64,000 bases of DNA from Ferruginibacter sp. (GCA_025350645.1 JANXXM010000125.1:1-64000), one strand, 5' to 3'; shown: positions 1 to 9,510, counted from the first letter of the stretch. Notes: generated by a model from the letters alone, not told the origin. A program made the numbers and translations.

Positions 1-98
1 TTTTAGTAGTGAAATGGAAATTCAAAAAGTTTTTTAATGCACTGTACTTATATTTCTAAACATTTCTCATTTATTTATTTTCAAAAAAATTCTTATTC

Positions 99-1223
99 TT
101 AACCAGTTATTGTCTTTTGGTAAATAACATTTCTTTCTTTGAGATGTGCCATTATACTTTTAAAACATGCATTATCATTACCTACCAGTTCCGGTGGAAA
201 AACACCTTTTTTTGTAAACAATTTTTCGCTGATGAGTTTTACAAATGCGGTACAAGCAAAGCCTGTGGTGCGGCTCATAGAGGAAGTACCTGCTGCATCC
301 ATTTCGTCGTACAAAAAATAAGTAGTGGTTACCGGTTTGTTTTCCTTTATTCCTTTTATAATTATTTTCATCACTGTAAACTCCGCTTCGCCTGGCTGTG
401 CTTTCCATTCTTTAAACAAAATAGCACTGGTTACCTGTAACGGGCTGATACTTTTTTCGTTCACCAATATTTCTTCTTCGTTAAAAAAACCTGCACTTTG
501 CAATGCCATAATTAAATTGATATGGCCGGGATAGCGGAGTGTTTTTTCTTTCATATCCGGAATGTGTTTCATAGTATGCAAAATGCTGCGCAAGCCATCG
601 GTATTAAAAGATTCCAGCGTGCCCACATTTTCTATTTCTATCAGCTCCGCATCGCTAAGGGCGGGCTTTGTAACAATATATCCGTTTTCTACATACCGGG
701 CAGGTCGGGTATATTCTTCAATAACATCTACCGGCGAAAAAGGTGCTTTATATTCAAAAGGTTTTACTCTTTTTTTGGGCAGACCACCCACCATACACTC
801 AAAACTATGGATATTTATTTTTTCGTTTTCATAACCCAATATCAAATTGCTCATTCCTGGTGCAACGCCGCAATCCGTTATTACAGTCACGTTTTTTTCT
901 TTGGCCAGTGCATCCAGCGCCAGCGCATCTTCCGGAAAGAAAGAAATATCTGCCACATTTTTTCCAGCATTAATAACCGCTTCCAGTGTTTTATACCCCA
1001 TAAAACCAGGCACAGCAGTTACTACCATATCAAAATCTTTCAGGAGGTTATAGTATGATTCGTATTTAGTAAGATCAGCAGGAATGCAATGTATATTGCC
1101 CAATTTTTTTAATACTGCAAGGTTATCTTCGCTTTTGTCAAACGAAGTTATTTCATGCACTGCAGCAAGATCTGCAGCAATAGTGCGCCCCACCATACCA
1201 GCACCTAAAACAGCTATTTTCAT
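99..1223 (-). CDS. Saccharopine dehydrogenase family protein
   Basis: 374 residues, full length for the family. The N-terminus has a Rossmann dinucleotide-binding motif (GAGMVG at about residues 7-12) followed by an acidic residue after the second strand, as in saccharopine dehydrogenase/lysine 6-dehydrogenase-like enzymes. A conserved 'DCGVAPGMSN' stretch lies near residue 118, typical of this family. The protein is probably cytosolic and NAD(P)-dependent, acting on lysine or a related amino acid, but the substrate cannot be read from sequence. The gene stands alone, with about 200 bp of spacer before the divergent DUF4197 gene. The family call is firm and the exact reaction is inference. 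Confidence 0.85.
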   Translation of the reverse strand: MKIAVLGAGMVGRTIAADLAAVHEITSFDKSEDNLAVLKKLGNIHCIPADLTKYESYYNLLKDFDMVVTAVPGFMGYKTLEAVINAGKNVADISFFPEDALALDALAKEKNVTVITDCGVAPGMSNLILGYENEKINIHSFECMVGGLPKKRVKPFEYKAPFSPVDVIEEYTRPARYVENGYIVTKPALSDAELIEIENVGTLESFNTDGLRSILHTMKHIPDMKEKTLRYPGHINLIMALQSAGFFNEEEILVNEKSISPLQVTSAILFKEWKAQPGEAEFTVMKIIIKGIKENKPVTTTYFLYDEMDAAGTSSMSRTTGFACTAFVKLISEKLFTKKGVFPPELVGNDNACFKSIMAHLKERNVIYQKTITG

Positions 1224-1430
1224 TTTTATATTTTTTTGAAATTAAACAGATACTGTTGCACCATAAAATTTATTTTAAAAATCAGTAAACTTCATCAGCA
1301 TTACAGTGTGTTATGCCATGAAAAATAAAATGCTGTGGCATTTAATTCAACTAAGGCATTAACTAATATTTTAACCCGTTATTAGCATGTTAAGCCGTTA
1401 CTTTGTTATTAAATATTTAAAATTAATATC

Positions 1431-2177
1431 ATGAAAAAAGTACTTCTACTTTTAACCATTGCATTCGTTACTTACCAAACCCATGCACAGGGCATACTCG
1501 GCAAATTAAATAAAGCATTAAGTAAAGACAGTTCCAAAAGCATATTATCTACCATAAAAGGCGGTGGCAGCAAGGGTTTGAGTAGTGATGATATTATAAG
1601 TGGCTTAAAGGAAGCACTAAGGGTAGCAACAGACAGTACAGCAAAAAACCTGAGCAAGGCAGATGGTTTTTTTAAGAATGAAGCTATAAAATTAGTGATG
1701 CCGTCAGAGGCTGTTAAAGTAGAAAAAACCTTGCGTTCTGTTGGTGCTGGTGCGCTGGTAGATAAAGCTATTTTGTCTATGAACCGGGCTGCCGAAGATG
1801 CTGCGGGCAATGTAGGCGAAATATTTTTTACAGCTATCAAACAAATGACGGTAACAGATGGTTTAAGTATTTTGAGAGGAAGCAACACAGCAGCTACCGA
1901 ATATCTTAAAAAAACGACCACAGCCACACTTACAGAAAGGATGAGACCGGTGATAGAGGCATCGTTGCAAAAAGTAAATGCCACGCAATACTGGAAAGAT
2001 GCGTTTAGTAAATACAATATGTTTTCCCGGGAAAAAGTAAATACAGATCTTACCGCTTATGTAACCGGCAAAGCGCTGGAAGGAATGTTTTACAATATCA
2101 GTTTAAAAGAGCAGGACATTCGCAAAGATCCAAAAGCACAGGTAACAGATATTTTGAAAAAGGTTTTTGGAAAATAA
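1431..2177 (+). CDS. DUF4197 secreted protein
   Basis: 248 residues. The start has a Sec signal peptide (MKKVLLLL..., cleavage likely after THAQ, about residue 19). The mature part is mostly helical, and the order of segments (GLKEAL repeats, 'AGALVDKAILSMNRAAEDAA', 'YWKDAFSKYN', C-terminal 'DPKAQVTDILKKVFGK') matches the DUF4197 family of periplasmic proteins. The function of that family is unknown. The gene is monocistronic and ends at a strong hairpin terminator shared with the convergent lpdA. Confidence 0.85.
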   Translation: MKKVLLLLTIAFVTYQTHAQGILGKLNKALSKDSSKSILSTIKGGGSKGLSSDDIISGLKEALRVATDSTAKNLSKADGFFKNEAIKLVMPSEAVKVEKTLRSVGAGALVDKAILSMNRAAEDAAGNVGEIFFTAIKQMTVTDGLSILRGSNTAATEYLKKTTTATLTERMRPVIEASLQKVNATQYWKDAFSKYNMFSREKVNTDLTAYVTGKALEGMFYNISLKEQDIRKDPKAQVTDILKKVFGK

Positions 2178-2210
2178 ATTTTTTATTAAGGCATTAAATT
2201 TATAGCATTA

Positions 2211-2243
2211 AAAAGTCCCGGAAAATTTTCCGGGACTTTTTTG
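2211..2243. terminator. Bidirectional intrinsic terminator (DUF4197 / lpdA)
   Basis: A perfect 22-nt palindrome (11-bp arms starting GTCCCGG, 2215-2236) is flanked by an A-run on the left and a T-run on the right, so it can end transcription from both convergent genes. Confidence 0.9.
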
Positions 2244-2286
2244 TACAAAATATAAAACTATGTTTTAAAAAACTACAAACTTGTTT

Positions 2287-3675
2287 CTACACATCAGTAG
2301 CTTCTCCATAAGCCACAGCCACAGCCTCTTTCAGCCCTTCGCTCATGGTAGGGTGCGGGTGCACAGCATTCATTATTTCGTGGGCGGTAGTTTCCAGTTT
2401 CCTGGCCACTACTGCTTCTGCAATCATTTCTGTTACATTATATCCTATCATGTGGCATCCCAAAAACTCTCCGTATTTAGCATCAAAAATTACTTTTACA
2501 AAACCTTCTGTGGCGCCTGCTGCAGTAGCTTTACCACTTGCCATAAAAGGAAATTTACCTACTTTTATTTCAAACCCTGCATCTTTTGCTCCTTTCTCTG
2601 TATACCCTACCGATGCTACTTCTGGCGTGCAATATGTACAGCCTGGTATGTTGTTATAATCTACAGGGGTTATTTTGTGCCCGCACAAATGTTCTGCTGC
2701 ATTTATACCTTCCCTGGCTGCCACGTGCGCCAGCGCCTGGCCTGGTGTACAATCTCCAATAGCATATAAACCTGTAATATTTGTAAGCTGATTGCCATCA
2801 GTAATTATTTTTCCCTTATCCGTTTTTACGCCCAGTTTTTCTAATCCTATATTTTCAATATTTGCCACTACACCTACTGCACTTAATAAAATTTCTGCCT
2901 CCAAAACTATTTCTCCTGTAGCAGTTTTTACAGTTGCCTTTACACCATCGCCAGTAGTATCTACATTTAATACTTCTGCGTTAGTCATAATGTTTATTCC
3001 TTGTTTTTTAAATTGCTTTTCTAGCTCTTTGCTAATGTCTTCATCTTCTACCGGCACTATCCTCGGCATAAATTCTACAATGGTAACTTTTGTGCCAATG
3101 CTATTGTAAAAATTTGCAAACTCGCTGCCTATTGCTCCACTGCCGCATACAATCATTGTTTTAGGATGTTTTTCCAGCACCATAGCTTTGCGATAGCCAA
3201 TAATTTTTATATCATCTATAGGCAGGGTGGGCAATTGCCTTGCACGGCCACCAGTAGCAATGATAATATTTTTTGCTTCCAGTGTTTGTTTGGTTCCGTC
3301 GGTAGCAGTTACTTCCAATTGCGTAGGGCTCAAAAAATTACCCGTTCCCATTATCACATCTATCTTATTTTTCTTCATTAAAAAAGTAACACCCTTACTC
3401 ATCTTATCTGCAATACCACGGCTTCTTTTTATCATGGTATCAAATTCAACCATTGGGTTTTCTACTTTTACCCCGTAAGCTTCTGCATGTTTTGCATAAT
3501 CAAAAACCTGCGCACTTTTAAGCAATGCCTTAGTGGGAATACAACCCCAATTAAGACAAATACCACCGAGTGCTTCTCTTTCTACAATAGCCACTTTTTT
3601 ACCCAACTGGCTTGCACGGATAGCTGCAGGATAACCCCCAGGCCCGCTCCCTAAAACAATTACATCATATACCAT
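2287..3675 (-). CDS. lpdA: Dihydrolipoyl dehydrogenase (E3)
   Basis: 462 residues, the usual length. It is the flavoprotein that reoxidises dihydrolipoamide in 2-oxoacid dehydrogenase complexes, using NAD+, in the cytosol. It carries the FAD motif GSGPGG (residues 9-14), the redox-active disulfide CLNWGC (C40 and C45), a second Rossmann motif GSGAIG near residue 178, the 'YAIGDC' FAD motif, and the C-terminal catalytic His-Glu motif HPHPTMSE. The gene is monocistronic, with a -7 promoter box about 35 bp upstream. It is not adjacent to E1/E2 genes, so it may serve several complexes. Confidence 0.96.
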   Translation of the reverse strand: MVYDVIVLGSGPGGYPAAIRASQLGKKVAIVEREALGGICLNWGCIPTKALLKSAQVFDYAKHAEAYGVKVENPMVEFDTMIKRSRGIADKMSKGVTFLMKKNKIDVIMGTGNFLSPTQLEVTATDGTKQTLEAKNIIIATGGRARQLPTLPIDDIKIIGYRKAMVLEKHPKTMIVCGSGAIGSEFANFYNSIGTKVTIVEFMPRIVPVEDEDISKELEKQFKKQGINIMTNAEVLNVDTTGDGVKATVKTATGEIVLEAEILLSAVGVVANIENIGLEKLGVKTDKGKIITDGNQLTNITGLYAIGDCTPGQALAHVAAREGINAAEHLCGHKITPVDYNNIPGCTYCTPEVASVGYTEKGAKDAGFEIKVGKFPFMASGKATAAGATEGFVKVIFDAKYGEFLGCHMIGYNVTEMIAEAVVARKLETTAHEIMNAVHPHPTMSEGLKEAVAVAYGEATDV

Positions 3676-3708
3676 AAAATAAGTTTGATTCTTGTTTAAA
3701 TAATTGGC

Positions 3709-3717
3709 GCAAAGGTA
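3709..3717 (-). promoter_or_regulatory. -7 promoter box of lpdA
   Basis: On the minus strand this reads TACCTTTGC, matching the Bacteroidota primary sigma -7 consensus TAnnTTTG, and lies 34 bp upstream of the lpdA start codon. Confidence 0.65.
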
Positions 3718-3860
3718 AAATTTTATAGTTAATAAAAACTAAGAGAATTGCAGCAGGAAAAAGACTTTTATTTTAAAGAATAAAATAAATAGCATTTAAA
3801 ATATTTGCCCATATTAATTTATTTTACCTCAAAACAAATATGTTTGTATTTTTCCTATAA

Positions 3861-4484
3861 ATGAATGGACAACAAGCAACCAGATACACGCTCTGGAAAC
3901 AACTCTTTTCTCAAAAAAAAACATGGCTAGGGCTTATACTATTGCTTATTGTTTTACTCATTTTACCCATTTTCTTTAATTATATTGAAAATAGGAAAGG
4001 GTTTATTCTAAATGATATTATACTGGAAAAAATACCTGCTTACGAAGTATCCATTCCTATTTTTTTATTAATATGGGGAGCCACTATATTTATGCTGGTA
4101 AGGGTTATACAATTGCCGCAGCTTTTTCCTTTACTATTATGGACATACGTATTATTGCTTATTACAAGGGTAATTACGTTATATTTCGTACCATTAAATC
4201 CACCATTACATCTAATACCCCTTCAAGATCCTCTTATTAAAATATTTTATGGTAATAAAAATATTGTAAACGATTTATTTTATTCAGGGCATACGGCTAC
4301 GCTATTTATGTTTTATTTATGCCTTAAAACCAAACATGATAAACGCCTTGTACTTTTATTAACCATTTTTGTAGCTATACTTTTACTGGTACAGCATATA
4401 CACTACAGCATAGATATTTTGTTTGCACCAGCATTTTCTATACTATGCTATACATTAGCAAAAAAAATTAATCCCACTTTCTAA
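3861..4484 (+). CDS. PAP2 / sphingomyelin-synthase-like membrane protein
   Basis: 207 residues with about six hydrophobic segments. Two conserved signatures of PAP2_C-type lipid phosphotransferases/phosphatases are present: 'YSGHTATLF' near residue 142 and 'HYSIDILFAP' near residue 182 (the two catalytic His and the Asp). It probably acts on a phospholipid head group in the inner membrane, and the substrate is unknown. It lies upstream of the phytanoyl-CoA-dioxygenase-like gene on the same strand with a 100-bp gap, so co-transcription is possible but not shown. Confidence 0.75.
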   Translation: MNGQQATRYTLWKQLFSQKKTWLGLILLLIVLLILPIFFNYIENRKGFILNDIILEKIPAYEVSIPIFLLIWGATIFMLVRVIQLPQLFPLLLWTYVLLLITRVITLYFVPLNPPLHLIPLQDPLIKIFYGNKNIVNDLFYSGHTATLFMFYLCLKTKHDKRLVLLLTIFVAILLLVQHIHYSIDILFAPAFSILCYTLAKKINPTF

Positions 4485-4584
4485 ACTCAATCTTAGGTTA
4501 ACCAATCTTTTTTTTAAAAATAATATTTAAATAACAATTTGTTTATTTATTTTTACCATTGCTACATGCAAACTGCTATAGAAT

Positions 4585-5400
4585 ATGAGAAAATTAATTT
4601 GTCCGGATTTTACTATCGGAGAAACCTTAACTGAAGAACAATTTAAGTTTTTTGATAAAAATGGTGTTATCATATTTAGGAACTTTATAAGCCCTGATGC
4701 AGTAAACGTATTTATAGCAGAGCTTAATAGGATTGAAGCCAAATGGCTTGCTGAGGGAAAAGAAAAAATTAATGGTATACCACTAAAATTTAGTAAAAAT
4801 GTCGAAGGTAACAAAATGATACAACGCATGTGTTTTCTTTCATTGCATAGCGATATTTTACACGATTTTTTGGAAGATCCCCGAATGCAGACCTTATTGC
4901 AACTGCTTTATCCTTACGAAGGCAGAATTGGTGAAAATGAAAAGGATGGTTTGGTGCTCAATCATTACATTAAAGAAAAAGACAGCTCTTTTACAAAAAT
5001 GGGTTGGCATACAGATAGTCCCAGGGATCTTTTTCTCGGGCAAAAAATAATGCCAATGCTTAACGTAGGCATCCATTTAAACGATTGCCCAATGGAAAAC
5101 GGCGGGCTGAGGGTGTTACCTGGCACTCATAAACAAGGGATGCTAAAATTATTATTTGCAAAAAAATATTTTATAGATAACAATCCAGATGAAAAAGAAT
5201 TTGGGCTTGATATAAAAGCTGGTGACCTTACGGTACACGACGGTAGAATATGGCACAGAGCACAGGAATCGCCTTACACTGGTGAGCAAAGCCGCCGAAG
5301 AGTAATGTATGTACCCATTATAACGGGAAAAGTAGTAACCAAGCATGAAAATAGTAAAACACCTTTTTATCACAGGCTTGCTTCCAAAATACAAAGTTAA
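4585..5400 (+). CDS. Phytanoyl-CoA dioxygenase (PhyH) family protein
   Basis: 271 residues. It belongs to the Fe(II)/2-oxoglutarate-dependent PhyH oxygenases. The metal triad is visible as H142-x-D144 (WHTDSP) and H224 (RIWHRA), with arginines around 237-239 available to bind 2-oxoglutarate. The family hydroxylates varied small molecules and lipids, and the substrate here is unknown. It is followed 70 bp later by an SDR on the same strand. With the upstream PAP2-like gene the three could form a lipid-modification set, which is inference only. Confidence 0.82.
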   Translation: MRKLICPDFTIGETLTEEQFKFFDKNGVIIFRNFISPDAVNVFIAELNRIEAKWLAEGKEKINGIPLKFSKNVEGNKMIQRMCFLSLHSDILHDFLEDPRMQTLLQLLYPYEGRIGENEKDGLVLNHYIKEKDSSFTKMGWHTDSPRDLFLGQKIMPMLNVGIHLNDCPMENGGLRVLPGTHKQGMLKLLFAKKYFIDNNPDEKEFGLDIKAGDLTVHDGRIWHRAQESPYTGEQSRRRVMYVPIITGKVVTKHENSKTPFYHRLASKIQS

Positions 5401-5470
5401 TTTACTACTTTCATAAAATTATTTAGTTAAGGGCAGCATGGGCTGGCCTTTTTTATTTTCAAAAAAAATT

Positions 5471-6247
5471 ATGGCATACGCACTTATAACAGGCGCCAGT
5501 AAAGGAATAGGAAAAAGTATAGCTGCAGAGCTTGCAGCAAAAGGACATAATATCATTTTAGTTGCCCGGTCGCAAATGGTATTAAAAGAATTATCAGAAA
5601 GTTTTGAAGCCCAATACAAAATAAATTGTAAATACCTGGCTATAGATCTTACAAAAGAAAATGCTGCTAAAGCCGTTTTTAATTATTGCACCAACAATAA
5701 TTATGTGATAAATATTTTGGTTAATAATGCAGGTTATGGTTTAAATGGATCATTCGAAAAATACTCCACCGGGGAATATGCTGATTTGATGAAAATAAAT
5801 ATGCTGGTACCTGTGGAATTATGTCAGCTTTTTTTACCCTGCTTAAAACTACTGGATAGTGCTTATATCTTAAATATTGCCAGCACCACCTCTTATCAGT
5901 CTGTACCGGGTTTTACCATTTATGCGGCATCCAAAGCCTTTGTATTAAGTTTTACCCGCAGCTTGCGTCAGGAGCTTAAAAAAACAACCGTTTCCGTTAC
6001 CTGCGTAAGCCCCGGATCTACAGATACTGATTTTGTGAACAGGGCGCAGGCTGGCGATAAGGCAAAAAAATTGGCAGAAAAAGTAAATATGACTCCTGAT
6101 GCTGTTGCAAAAATTGCAGTAAAAAGTATGTTTAATAAAAAAGCAGAAGTAATACCTGGTTTTATAAATAAATTATCTGTTTTCCTGGTTTGGCTATTGC
6201 CAAAATCGGTCGCAGAAGTTTCTGCATTAAAAATATATAAGCCATAA
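5471..6247 (+). CDS. Short-chain dehydrogenase/reductase (SDR)
   Basis: 258 residues from the ATG at 5471. An upstream in-frame ATG at 5438 would add 11 residues ahead of the nucleotide-binding fold, so the inner start is preferred. It has the glycine motif GASKGIG (8-14), NNAG near residue 86, and the catalytic Ser-Tyr-Lys (about S138, Y151, K155 in 'YAASK'). The family includes DltE/YqjQ-like oxidoreductases acting on fatty or keto substrates; the substrate is unknown. A hydrophobic C-terminal stretch ('LSVFLVWLLPKSVAEV') may associate with the membrane. Confidence 0.85.
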   Translation: MAYALITGASKGIGKSIAAELAAKGHNIILVARSQMVLKELSESFEAQYKINCKYLAIDLTKENAAKAVFNYCTNNNYVINILVNNAGYGLNGSFEKYSTGEYADLMKINMLVPVELCQLFLPCLKLLDSAYILNIASTTSYQSVPGFTIYAASKAFVLSFTRSLRQELKKTTVSVTCVSPGSTDTDFVNRAQAGDKAKKLAEKVNMTPDAVAKIAVKSMFNKKAEVIPGFINKLSVFLVWLLPKSVAEVSALKIYKP

Positions 6248-6307
6248 AACTGTTTCACTTTTTTAAAAAATGGAAAGTCTATCATTTTATGATGACCTGT
6301 TTATCCC

Positions 6308-6316
6308 TATATTTGC
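6308..6316 (+). promoter_or_regulatory. -7 promoter box of the SRP RNA gene
   Basis: TATATTTGC matches TAnnTTTG and ends four bases before the predicted first base of the SRP RNA, the spacing expected between a Bacteroidota -7 box and its start site. Confidence 0.75.
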
Positions 6317-6319
6317 AGC

Positions 6320-6413
6320 GGCAAGTCTTATACGACCAGCTCCTATTGAACTCCCCCAGGACCGGAAGGTAGCAAGGGTAAATGGTTGAGCGGTGCGATG
6401 TAAGTAACTTGCC
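6320..6413 (+). ncRNA. ffs: Signal recognition particle RNA (small bacterial 4.5S type)
   Basis: The universally conserved SRP domain IV core is present: 'CTCCCCCAGGACCGGAAGG' followed by AGCAAGGGTA (6351-6380), containing the GGAA tetraloop and the asymmetric bulge that binds Ffh. The ends pair with each other (GGCAAGT at 6320 with ACTTGCC ending at 6413), giving a single long hairpin of about 94 nt, the small SRP RNA type without an Alu domain. A -7 box lies just upstream and a T-run (6415-6420) follows. The RNA works with Ffh/FtsY in co-translational membrane targeting. Confidence 0.95.
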
Positions 6414-6575
6414 ATTTTTTATTTATGGTAACTATACTTGAGATTGTAGATGTAAGCCATAAAACGATTTCTAAAATATTTTATTTTCTTTCTCCATTTT
6501 AAAATTATTATTAATTTATGAATAATGATAATAGTTCTCTCGTGCGTAAAGGCTGTTATCTAAAATCTCTTTTCT

Positions 6576-6584
6576 TATATTTGC
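6576..6584 (+). promoter_or_regulatory. -7 promoter box upstream of the transaldolase gene
   Basis: TATATTTGC fits TAnnTTTG and lies 66 bp before the transaldolase ATG. It would give a 5' leader of roughly 60 nt. Confidence 0.6.
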
Positions 6585-6649
6585 GTTTTATAACATTGTT
6601 TGGCCTTAGTTATATAAAAATCTAACGTCTAACAGCAAACATCTATCAC

Positions 6650-7303
6650 ATGAAATTTTTTATAGACACAGCTAACCTTGCACAGATAAAGGAAGCAAAC
6701 GATTTGGGCATTTTAGATGGGGTAACCACCAACCCTTCTCTTATGGCAAAAGAAGGTATAAAAGGCAATGATGCGGTAATGCAGCATTATAAAGATATTT
6801 GCAATATTGTAGATGGAGACATTAGCGCAGAGGTAGTATCTACCGATTTTGAAACCATGATAGAAGAGGGCAAAAAGTTTGCAGCAATACATAAAAATAT
6901 TGTAGTAAAAGTGCCTATTATAAAAGAAGGTATAAAAGCTATAAAGTGGTTTTCAGATAATGGTATTCGTACAAATTGTACATTAATTTTTTCTGCAGGT
7001 CAGGCAATATTGGCTGCAAAAGCAGGTGCAACGTATGTTTCACCATTTCTTGGTCGTTTAGATGATATTGGCAGCGATGGCATGGAGCTTGTACATCAGC
7101 TTCGCCAGATATTTGACATGCAGGGTTATAAAACCGAAATACTTGCAGCATCTATCCGCAGCCCTTTGCATATTATTAAATGTGCGGAAGCTGGTGCCGA
7201 TGTATGTACCTGCCCGCTGGATTCTATTTTAGGGTTGCTCAAACACCCGCTTACAGATAGTGGCCTAGCAAAGTTTTTAGAGGATGCAAAAAAATTCGCT
7301 TAA
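6650..7303 (+). CDS. fsa: Transaldolase, fructose-6-phosphate aldolase (FSA/TalC) type
   Basis: 217 residues, the length of the short FSA/TalC transaldolases. The start '[16 protein letters not shown]' and '[13 protein letters not shown]' are diagnostic. The Schiff-base lysine sits in 'VVKVPI' at about residue 86. It is a cytosolic enzyme of the non-oxidative pentose phosphate pathway; from sequence alone transaldolase and F6P-aldolase activity cannot be separated. It is monocistronic, with a -7 box upstream and a hairpin terminator right after the stop. Confidence 0.92.
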   Translation: MKFFIDTANLAQIKEANDLGILDGVTTNPSLMAKEGIKGNDAVMQHYKDICNIVDGDISAEVVSTDFETMIEEGKKFAAIHKNIVVKVPIIKEGIKAIKWFSDNGIRTNCTLIFSAGQAILAAKAGATYVSPFLGRLDDIGSDGMELVHQLRQIFDMQGYKTEILAASIRSPLHIIKCAEAGADVCTCPLDSILGLLKHPLTDSGLAKFLEDAKKFA

Positions 7304-7320
7304 AATTTTATTGAAAAATA

Positions 7321-7350
7321 AAAAAATCTGCCGCTGGCGGATTTTTTTTG
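7321..7350 (+). terminator. Intrinsic terminator of the transaldolase gene
   Basis: The hairpin pairs AAATCTGCC (7324-7332) with GGCGGATTT (7336-7344), with one G-T wobble, and is followed by a T-run. It starts about 20 bp after the stop codon. Confidence 0.88.
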
Positions 7351-7446
7351 AGTGCATACGATTCTGATAAAAATAATTCTAAAAGAAATATTGGTCATTA
7401 AAATATTTCTACCTTTTATCCAAAAAGTTTAGTTGTTATTATTCAT

Positions 7447-7494
7447 TATCACAACAGCATTCTTATTCTCTATCACAACAGCATTCTTATTCTC
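7447..7494 (+). repeat. Two exact tandem copies of a 24-bp unit upstream of cinA
   Basis: The 24-bp unit beginning TATCACAACAGC occurs twice without a mismatch (7447-7470 and 7471-7494), ending 39 bp before the cinA start. It may be a slippage duplication in the leader, and no regulatory role can be read from it. Confidence 0.9.
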
Positions 7495-7533
7495 TTTTTC
7501 ACCATTACAATGTAGCTTTATAAAAAAATTATA

Positions 7534-8799
7534 ATGATTAATGCCTCCATCATTACCATTGGCGATGAACTTTTAATAGGACAGGTTGTAGACACTAACA
7601 GTGCTTTTATTGCACAGGAAATAAATAAAGCGGGCTTTTTTGTAAAACGACGTGTAGCTGTGGGAGATGATAAGACAGCAATTATAGCAGCATTAAATGA
7701 AGAAAAAATACACTCCGATATTATTTTGATTACTGGCGGTCTTGGCCCCACAGCAGATGATATTACCAAGCCATTGCTATGCGAATATTTTGGTGGTAAG
7801 CTGGTAATAAATGAAGCAGCACTTGCTAATGTAAAACATCTTTTCGAAAATATTTTTAAACGCCCCTTCACGGAACGAAACATAAAACAGGGTGAGGTGC
7901 CGGATGTTTGTACTGTTATACAAAACAAACTGGGTACTGCACCAGGAATGGTTTTTACTCAAATTATTGAAGGAAAAGAAAAGATATTTTTTAGTATGCC
8001 GGGTGTGCCTTTTGAAATGAAAGGAATGATAACAGATGATGTAATACCGATGTTGCAAAAAAAATTTGCAGTAGCACATATTGCGCACAGAACATTGCTT
8101 ACGGCGGGTATTGGCGAAAGTATGCTGGCAGATATGATACAATCTTTTGAAGAAAAACTACCTTTAAATATTAAACTGGCCTATTTACCTAGCTATGGTT
8201 TTGTGCGACTTCGCCTTACCGCAGTATCAGATAACGCCGCAGAAAATGATGAAACCCTAAATAAGCTGTTTGCCAGCTTACAACTATTGGTAACAGATTA
8301 TTTTGTAACCAATGAGGATGAACCTATGGAAAAAGTAGTGGGCAAACTATTGTTGCAAAAAGGTAAAAAAATGTGCACTGCAGAAAGTTGCACTGGTGGT
8401 TACATCGCTCATTTAATTACTGCTATGGTGGGTTCATCTCAATATTATGATGGCAGTATAGTAAGTTACTCTTACCGTGCAAAAGAAGATTTACTACAGG
8501 TAGAAAAAAATATATTAGAAACAAAAGGTGCAGTAAGCGAAGAAGTGGTTTTGCAGATGGCAAAAGGAGCATTAAAAAATATAGGATCAGATTATACCAT
8601 AGCATTATCTGGCATAATGGGACCTGGCGGTGCTATGCAGGATAAACCTGTAGGTACTGTATGGGTATGCGTGGGCAAAAAAAGCAAATTGCAAACACAT
8701 AAATTTCATTTTAGGTTTGACAGAGAAAGAAATATAAGACTAACAGCATTGAATGCACTGAACATGCTCCGTAAATTTATTTTAGAAGACGTTGAATAA
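7534..8799 (+). CDS. cinA: CinA family protein (nicotinamide-nucleotide amidase)
   Basis: 421 residues, normal for full-length CinA. The N-terminal MoCF-like domain (about 1-170) shows 'TIGDELLIGQVVDTN' and 'TGGLGPTADDIT'. A linker domain follows, and the C-terminal CinA amidase domain (about 265-415) has 'AESCTGG' and 'GIMGPGG'. The enzyme deamidates NMN in NAD recycling, and the N-terminal half of the family may hydrolyse ADP-ribose. It is monocistronic and ends before a strong terminator. Confidence 0.95.
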   Translation: MINASIITIGDELLIGQVVDTNSAFIAQEINKAGFFVKRRVAVGDDKTAIIAALNEEKIHSDIILITGGLGPTADDITKPLLCEYFGGKLVINEAALANVKHLFENIFKRPFTERNIKQGEVPDVCTVIQNKLGTAPGMVFTQIIEGKEKIFFSMPGVPFEMKGMITDDVIPMLQKKFAVAHIAHRTLLTAGIGESMLADMIQSFEEKLPLNIKLAYLPSYGFVRLRLTAVSDNAAENDETLNKLFASLQLLVTDYFVTNEDEPMEKVVGKLLLQKGKKMCTAESCTGGYIAHLITAMVGSSQYYDGSIVSYSYRAKEDLLQVEKNILETKGAVSEEVVLQMAKGALKNIGSDYTIALSGIMGPGGAMQDKPVGTVWVCVGKKSKLQTHKFHFRFDRERNIRLTALNALNMLRKFILEDVE

Positions 8800-8946
8800 A
8801 ATATAATACTATTTTGCTTTTATAAATAATCAAAAGATCATTTATAAATTTAATTCTCTTATAGTAATCTATATAAAAGTTAAACAAAAACCTTGTGAGA
8901 ACCTGTATTCATTTTTACGATTACAAGAGCATTTTATTCATAACTA

Positions 8947-8985
8947 AAAAGAGGCTTCGTAATTTAAGTAACGAGGCCTCTTTTA
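8947..8985. terminator. Strong hairpin terminator between cinA and the barrel genes
   Basis: A stem of about 14 bp (AAAAGAGGC...TCGT with ACGA...GCCTCTTTT, one wobble) has a 10-nt loop and A/T-runs on both sides. It can serve both cinA and the convergent barrel gene. Confidence 0.9.
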
Positions 8986-9018
8986 GTAAAAGAAATATTT
9001 ACAGCATTAACTATTTAT

Positions 9019-9510
9019 TTAAAAAGTGTACCCGATGCGTAAACCAAAAGTACCACCGTCACTAGAGTAGCCGGTGTATTTAACCAATGCATCTATTCTT
9101 TCGCTAAATTGATATCCTACACCAGGTATGTATGTAAAGCTGGAACCACCGCCACTTTTGGTAGAAACACTTGTACCAATTTGTGCAGATCCAAAAGCTT
9201 TTGGAGAAAAATAATATTTTATACCCACCAGTAGCGGAATTAGGGCAGAAGATTTATATTTTAAATTTGTACCACTTATTTTTTTGCCAGTAAGGTTTAT
9301 AATACCGGCATTTCCTGTAATACCAAGGTCTTCTGTTGCCTTGTATTCTACTTGTGCTGTAGCACCAAATGCAGCTCCATATACTGAGTTCAAATTACCA
9401 GTAACTGCGCCAACCTCTGCACCTAAACTAAATCTTATTGTATTTGATTTTTGTGCTTTTGTGTTTATTGCTGCAATTATAATCACAGCGATCAAAATCA
9501 TTTTTTTCAT
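9019..9510 (-). CDS. Outer-membrane beta-barrel protein
   Basis: 163 residues. It has a signal peptide (MKKMILIAVIIIAAINTKAQ, about 20 residues), then alternating amphipathic strands rich in Gly/Tyr/Thr, ending in an aromatic 'GLRIGYTF', typical of outer-membrane barrels. It is a close paralogue of the next gene upstream (shared 'PGVGYQFSERIDALVKYTGYS'-type segment). It is probably an eight-strand barrel of the OmpA/OmpW-like size class, with no OmpA peptidoglycan domain. Ligand unknown. Confidence 0.8.
   Translation of the reverse strand: MKKMILIAVIIIAAINTKAQKSNTIRFSLGAEVGAVTGNLNSVYGAAFGATAQVEYKATEDLGITGNAGIINLTGKKISGTNLKYKSSALIPLLVGIKYYFSPKAFGSAQIGTSVSTKSGGGSSFTYIPGVGYQFSERIDALVKYTGYSSDGGTFGLRIGYTF

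Noticed and set aside
522-1058. 178-codon open frame on the plus strand opposite the saccharopine-dehydrogenase-like gene
   Set aside because: It is rich in Phe/Tyr/Cys/His, has no family pattern, and lies wholly antisense to a conserved gene.
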